Source of the DNA: Robiginitomaculum sp.
GTDB taxonomy: Bacteria; Pseudomonadota; Alphaproteobacteria; Caulobacterales; Maricaulaceae
Length of the DNA: 7,788 bases
NCBI GenBank assembly: GCA_021647805.1
Contig: JAKITZ010000109.1
Span: 1 to 7,788, forward strand
Reading direction: 5' to 3'
Of the stretch, positions 5,952 to 7,788 are shown piece after piece. The position numbers and the translations under genes were made by a program. Below the pieces are notes generated by a model, which saw only the letters and a program-made list of their open reading frames with translations, had not been told where the DNA came from and did no database searches. Position 1 is the stretch's first letter, and the number at the start of each line of letters is the position of its first letter.

Positions 5952-6521
5952 ATGGTTCGGTTGAATAAAATTTATACCCGTACCGGAGATGGTGGTCAAA
6001 CACACCTTTCAGACGGAAGTAGAACCAGCAAAACCGATTGTCGGGTTGTTGCTTTTGGGGCGGTGGACGAATTAAACAGCGCGATTGGCTTGGCGGTAAG
6101 AGAAGTAAAATCCAAACAATTATTGCTTGATTTGACGCGAGTGCAAAATGAGCTGTTTGACCTTGGTGCCGATTTATCGAACCCGGAACCTGATCAACAA
6201 GCAAAGGTCGCGCCTTTACGGATAATTGCCAAACAGGTTGAGCAGCTTGAAACAGACGTTGATCAAATGAATATGAGTTTGGCGCCGCTTAAAAGTTTTA
6301 TCTTACCGGGCGGTTCTGAGGCGGGAGCCAGACTGCATCTGGCAAGGGCTATTTGTCGGCGAGCCGAAATTGATAGTTTGCTGTTGGCAAAATCTCAACC
6401 GGTTAATAAACAGGCTTTGGTTTATTTAAACCGCCTTTCGGATTTTTTGTTTGTCGCAGCAAGGCTTGAAAACGATCAAGAAAACACTGAAATTTTGTGG
6501 GTTCCGGGCGCAAGTAGATAA
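5952..6521 (+). CDS. pduO: PduO-type ATP:cob(I)alamin adenosyltransferase
   Basis: The enzyme transfers the adenosyl group of ATP to cob(I)alamin, giving adenosylcobalamin, the cofactor of enzymes such as methylmalonyl-CoA mutase. It is a cytoplasmic trimer with a five-helix bundle. The 189 residues have the usual family length. Visible motifs are the ATP-binding YTRTGDGGQT at 8-17, GAVDELNS at 36-43, LPGGSEAGARLHLARAICRR at 118-137 with its conserved Arg residues, and NRLSDFLF at 160-167. The ATG at 5952 is chosen because GGAGG (5940-5944) lies 7 bases upstream, within the end of the HIG1-like gene; the TTG one codon earlier (5949) is less likely. No mutase or B12 biosynthesis gene is visible, so the consumer of the cofactor must lie elsewhere. 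The next gene, etfB, starts after an 89-base gap with its own signals. Confidence 0.95.
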   Translation: MVRLNKIYTRTGDGGQTHLSDGSRTSKTDCRVVAFGAVDELNSAIGLAVREVKSKQLLLDLTRVQNELFDLGADLSNPEPDQQAKVAPLRIIAKQVEQLETDVDQMNMSLAPLKSFILPGGSEAGARLHLARAICRRAEIDSLLLAKSQPVNKQALVYLNRLSDFLFVAARLENDQENTEILWVPGASR

Positions 6522-6529
6522 ACAGACTG

Positions 6530-6580
6530 TTGACCCACGGCGACAGCTTTTGTAGGCAATCCTGTAATTAAAGGTTATAC
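6530..6580 (+). promoter_or_regulatory. Candidate promoter of etfBA
   Basis: TTGACC at 6530-6535 is a good -35. At 17 bases the hexamer is TAGGCA (6553-6558), a poor -10. TTATAC at 6575-6580 is a better -10 but lacks a matching -35. The gap before etfB makes a promoter here plausible, but its exact position is uncertain. Confidence 0.3.
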
Positions 6581-6594
6581 GAGCCATTAGGCTC
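6581..6594 (+). promoter_or_regulatory. Short hairpin just before the etfB ribosome binding site
   Basis: GAGCC (6581-6585) and GGCTC (6590-6594) form a perfect 5-bp stem around the loop ATTA. The Shine-Dalgarno GAGGAG starts at 6599. There is no U-run, so it is not a terminator. It may shape translation initiation or mRNA stability. Confidence 0.3.
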
Positions 6595-6598
6595 AGGT

Positions 6599-6604
6599 GA
6601 GGAG
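6599..6604 (+). promoter_or_regulatory. Strong ribosome binding site of etfB
   Basis: GAGGAG lies 6 bases before the etfB ATG. It is one of the best Shine-Dalgarno sequences in the window, in line with high expression of ETF. Confidence 0.75.
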
Positions 6605-6610
6605 AAGAAA

Positions 6611-7360
6611 ATGAAGGTTCTGGTTCCGGTTAAGCGGGTTGTGGATTTTAATGTTAAGGTTCGTGTTAAGGCCGATGGCTCTGGCGTTGACCTAGCAAAT
6701 GTTAAAATGTCGATGAACCCATTTTGTGAAATTGCAGTTGAAGAAGCGGTTCGGCTAAAGGAAAAAGGCGTGGTTACAGAGATTGTTGCGGTTTCTATCG
6801 GTCCGATACAATCTCAAGAGACAATCCGTACCGCTTTGGCAATGGGTGCAGATCGCGGTATTTTGGTGCAAACAGATCAAAACATTGAACCGTTAGCGGT
6901 GGCAAAGATTTTGGCGAAAATTACCGCCGAGGAAAACCCTGAAATTGTGCTTTTGGGCAAACAGGCAATTGATGATGACAGCAACCAAACCGGTCAAATG
7001 CTGGCAGCACTACTTGATTGGCCGCAAGGAACCTTTGCTTCCGAGTTGGTTAAGGACGGTGATCATTTATTGTTGACCCGTGAAATTGATGGCGGTTTGC
7101 AAACCTTAAAGCTTTCGGTTCCGGCGGTAATAACAACCGATTTGCGCCTTAACGAGCCAAGGTATGCGTCCTTGCCAAACATCATGAAAGCCAAGCGCAA
7201 GCCAATAGACATCAAGCCTATTGATGAATTTGGTGTTGATATAACACCGCGTCTTGAAGTTGTTAAAACCGAAGAGCCGGCTTCTCGTAAGGCTGGAGTT
7301 ATTTTAGAAAGCGTCGCCGATCTGGTTGATAAATTGAAAAATGAAGCAGGAGTGATCTGA
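6611..7360 (+). CDS. etfB: Electron transfer flavoprotein beta subunit
   Basis: EtfB pairs with EtfA to form the FAD-containing heterodimer that takes electrons from acyl-CoA and related dehydrogenases and passes them to ETF:quinone oxidoreductase at the inner membrane. The 249 residues match the usual length of the beta subunit. It opens with MKVLVPVKRVVD. The AMP-binding stretch GKQAIDDDSNQTGQ is at 116-129. The ETF-beta signature, with TTDLRLNEPRY at 175-185 followed by ASLPNIMKAKRK to 197, contains the recognition-loop Leu188 that docks onto partner dehydrogenases. These features place it in the classic, non-bifurcating ETF group shared with mitochondria. The stop overlaps the etfA start as ATGA, so the two subunits are translationally coupled. 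The strong Shine-Dalgarno fixes the start. Confidence 0.97.
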   Translation: MKVLVPVKRVVDFNVKVRVKADGSGVDLANVKMSMNPFCEIAVEEAVRLKEKGVVTEIVAVSIGPIQSQETIRTALAMGADRGILVQTDQNIEPLAVAKILAKITAEENPEIVLLGKQAIDDDSNQTGQMLAALLDWPQGTFASELVKDGDHLLLTREIDGGLQTLKLSVPAVITTDLRLNEPRYASLPNIMKAKRKPIDIKPIDEFGVDITPRLEVVKTEEPASRKAGVILESVADLVDKLKNEAGVI

Positions 7361-7788
7361 TGCAAGCCCTAGTAATTGCAGAACATAACAATACTAATTT
7401 GAATGATGCTACGGGTAAAACCGTTACCGCTGCGTTGGCAATGGGTGGCAAAGTAGATATTCTTGTAATTGGCTCAGGGGTTGGCGATGTGGCCAAAGAG
7501 GCCGCGGCATTAAATGGCGTTAGAGCTGTTTTAATTGCTGATGACGCGTCGCTTATCCATGCTGTTGCTGAGAGGATAGAGGCTTTGGTCGTGCCGTTAA
7601 TGGCGGACTATGATGCTGTGCTTGCGCCAGCCACCACATCGGGTAAAAACTTCATGCCGCGCATAGCTGCCAAATTAGACGTTATGCAGATATCAGAAAT
7701 TACCAAAGTGCTTTCGGCTGATACGTTTGTTCGGCCGATATATGCCGGCAATGCCATGCAGACAGTAAAATCAACTGATGACAAAAAG
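7360..7788 (+). CDS. etfA: Electron transfer flavoprotein alpha subunit, N-terminal 143 codons (runs off the right edge)
   Basis: The ATG overlaps the etfB TGA, and the frame stays open to the last base. The visible 143 residues make up most of the N-terminal domain, which packs against EtfB: MQALVIAEH at the start, VDILVIGSG at 32-40, DYDAVLAPATTSGKNFMPR at 83-101 and RPIYAGNAMQTVKS at 125-138. These are standard alpha-subunit elements. The C-terminal FAD-binding domain lies outside the window (full proteins are about 310 residues). Nothing suggests damage; the gene is simply cut by the window end. Confidence 0.96.
   Translation, partial: MQALVIAEHNNTNLNDATGKTVTAALAMGGKVDILVIGSGVGDVAKEAAALNGVRAVLIADDASLIHAVAERIEALVVPLMADYDAVLAPATTSGKNFMPRIAAKLDVMQISEITKVLSADTFVRPIYAGNAMQTVKSTDDKK

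Noticed and set aside
5755..6204. A 149-codon open frame on the - strand
   Set aside because: It is antisense to the HIG1-like gene and the adenosyltransferase, both of which have clear family motifs.
1..7788. A new defence, mobile or biosynthetic system
   Set aside because: No recombinase, nuclease, toxin-antitoxin pair, reverse transcriptase, repeat array or modular synthase is visible. Apart from the small HIG1-like protein, the genes belong to well-known enzyme families.

Overview
The window looks like a stretch of alphaproteobacterial chromosome with moderate to low GC (about 41% over 301-540 by hand count). At its left end is a short fragment of unrelated, GC-rich DNA (about 63% over 1-300). 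Two things point to an alphaproteobacterium: the style of the HslV and adenosine kinase proteins, and the run 'small twin-transmembrane (HIG1-like) protein - PduO-type cobalamin adenosyltransferase - etfB - etfA', which I recall as a common alphaproteobacterial order. I cannot name a genus.

Layout. Positions 1 to about 285 hold the end of a MaoC/hydratase-2 domain on the + strand. It runs head-on into the N-terminal 64 codons of hslV on the - strand (476 down to about 285). Both genes are cut at the same point, and composition changes there, so this is probably an assembly chimera or a recent recombination breakpoint. From 476 to 4554 everything reads on the - strand. In transcription order there is a membrane-anchored paraoxonase-like beta-propeller (4554-3493), an adenosine kinase overlapping it by one base (3493-2513), a membrane GGDEF-EAL c-di-GMP protein (2418-565) and hslV behind a heat-shock-like promoter. 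From 4683 to the right edge everything reads on the + strand: a Rieske non-heme iron oxygenase, a 66-residue twin-TM protein, the cobalamin adenosyltransferase, etfB and the first 143 codons of etfA. The 128 bp between 4554 and 4683 is therefore a divergent promoter region. No gene-free stretch exceeds 300 bases, and I saw no tRNA, rRNA, CRISPR, IS or integrase.

How the genes fit together. EtfAB passes electrons from acyl-CoA and related dehydrogenases to the quinone pool. The adenosyltransferase makes coenzyme B12, used for example by methylmalonyl-CoA mutase. The HIG1-like protein suggests a respiratory membrane link. The paraoxonase-like enzyme keeps every catalytic landmark I can recall from vertebrate PON1, including the calcium ligands, His dyad and disulfide cysteines. 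The Rieske oxygenase has no ferredoxin or reductase partner in view. I see no convincing evidence of a new multi-gene system. The points most worth a second look are the junction at about 285-300, the PON-like protein coupled to adenosine kinase, and the orphan Rieske oxygenase.
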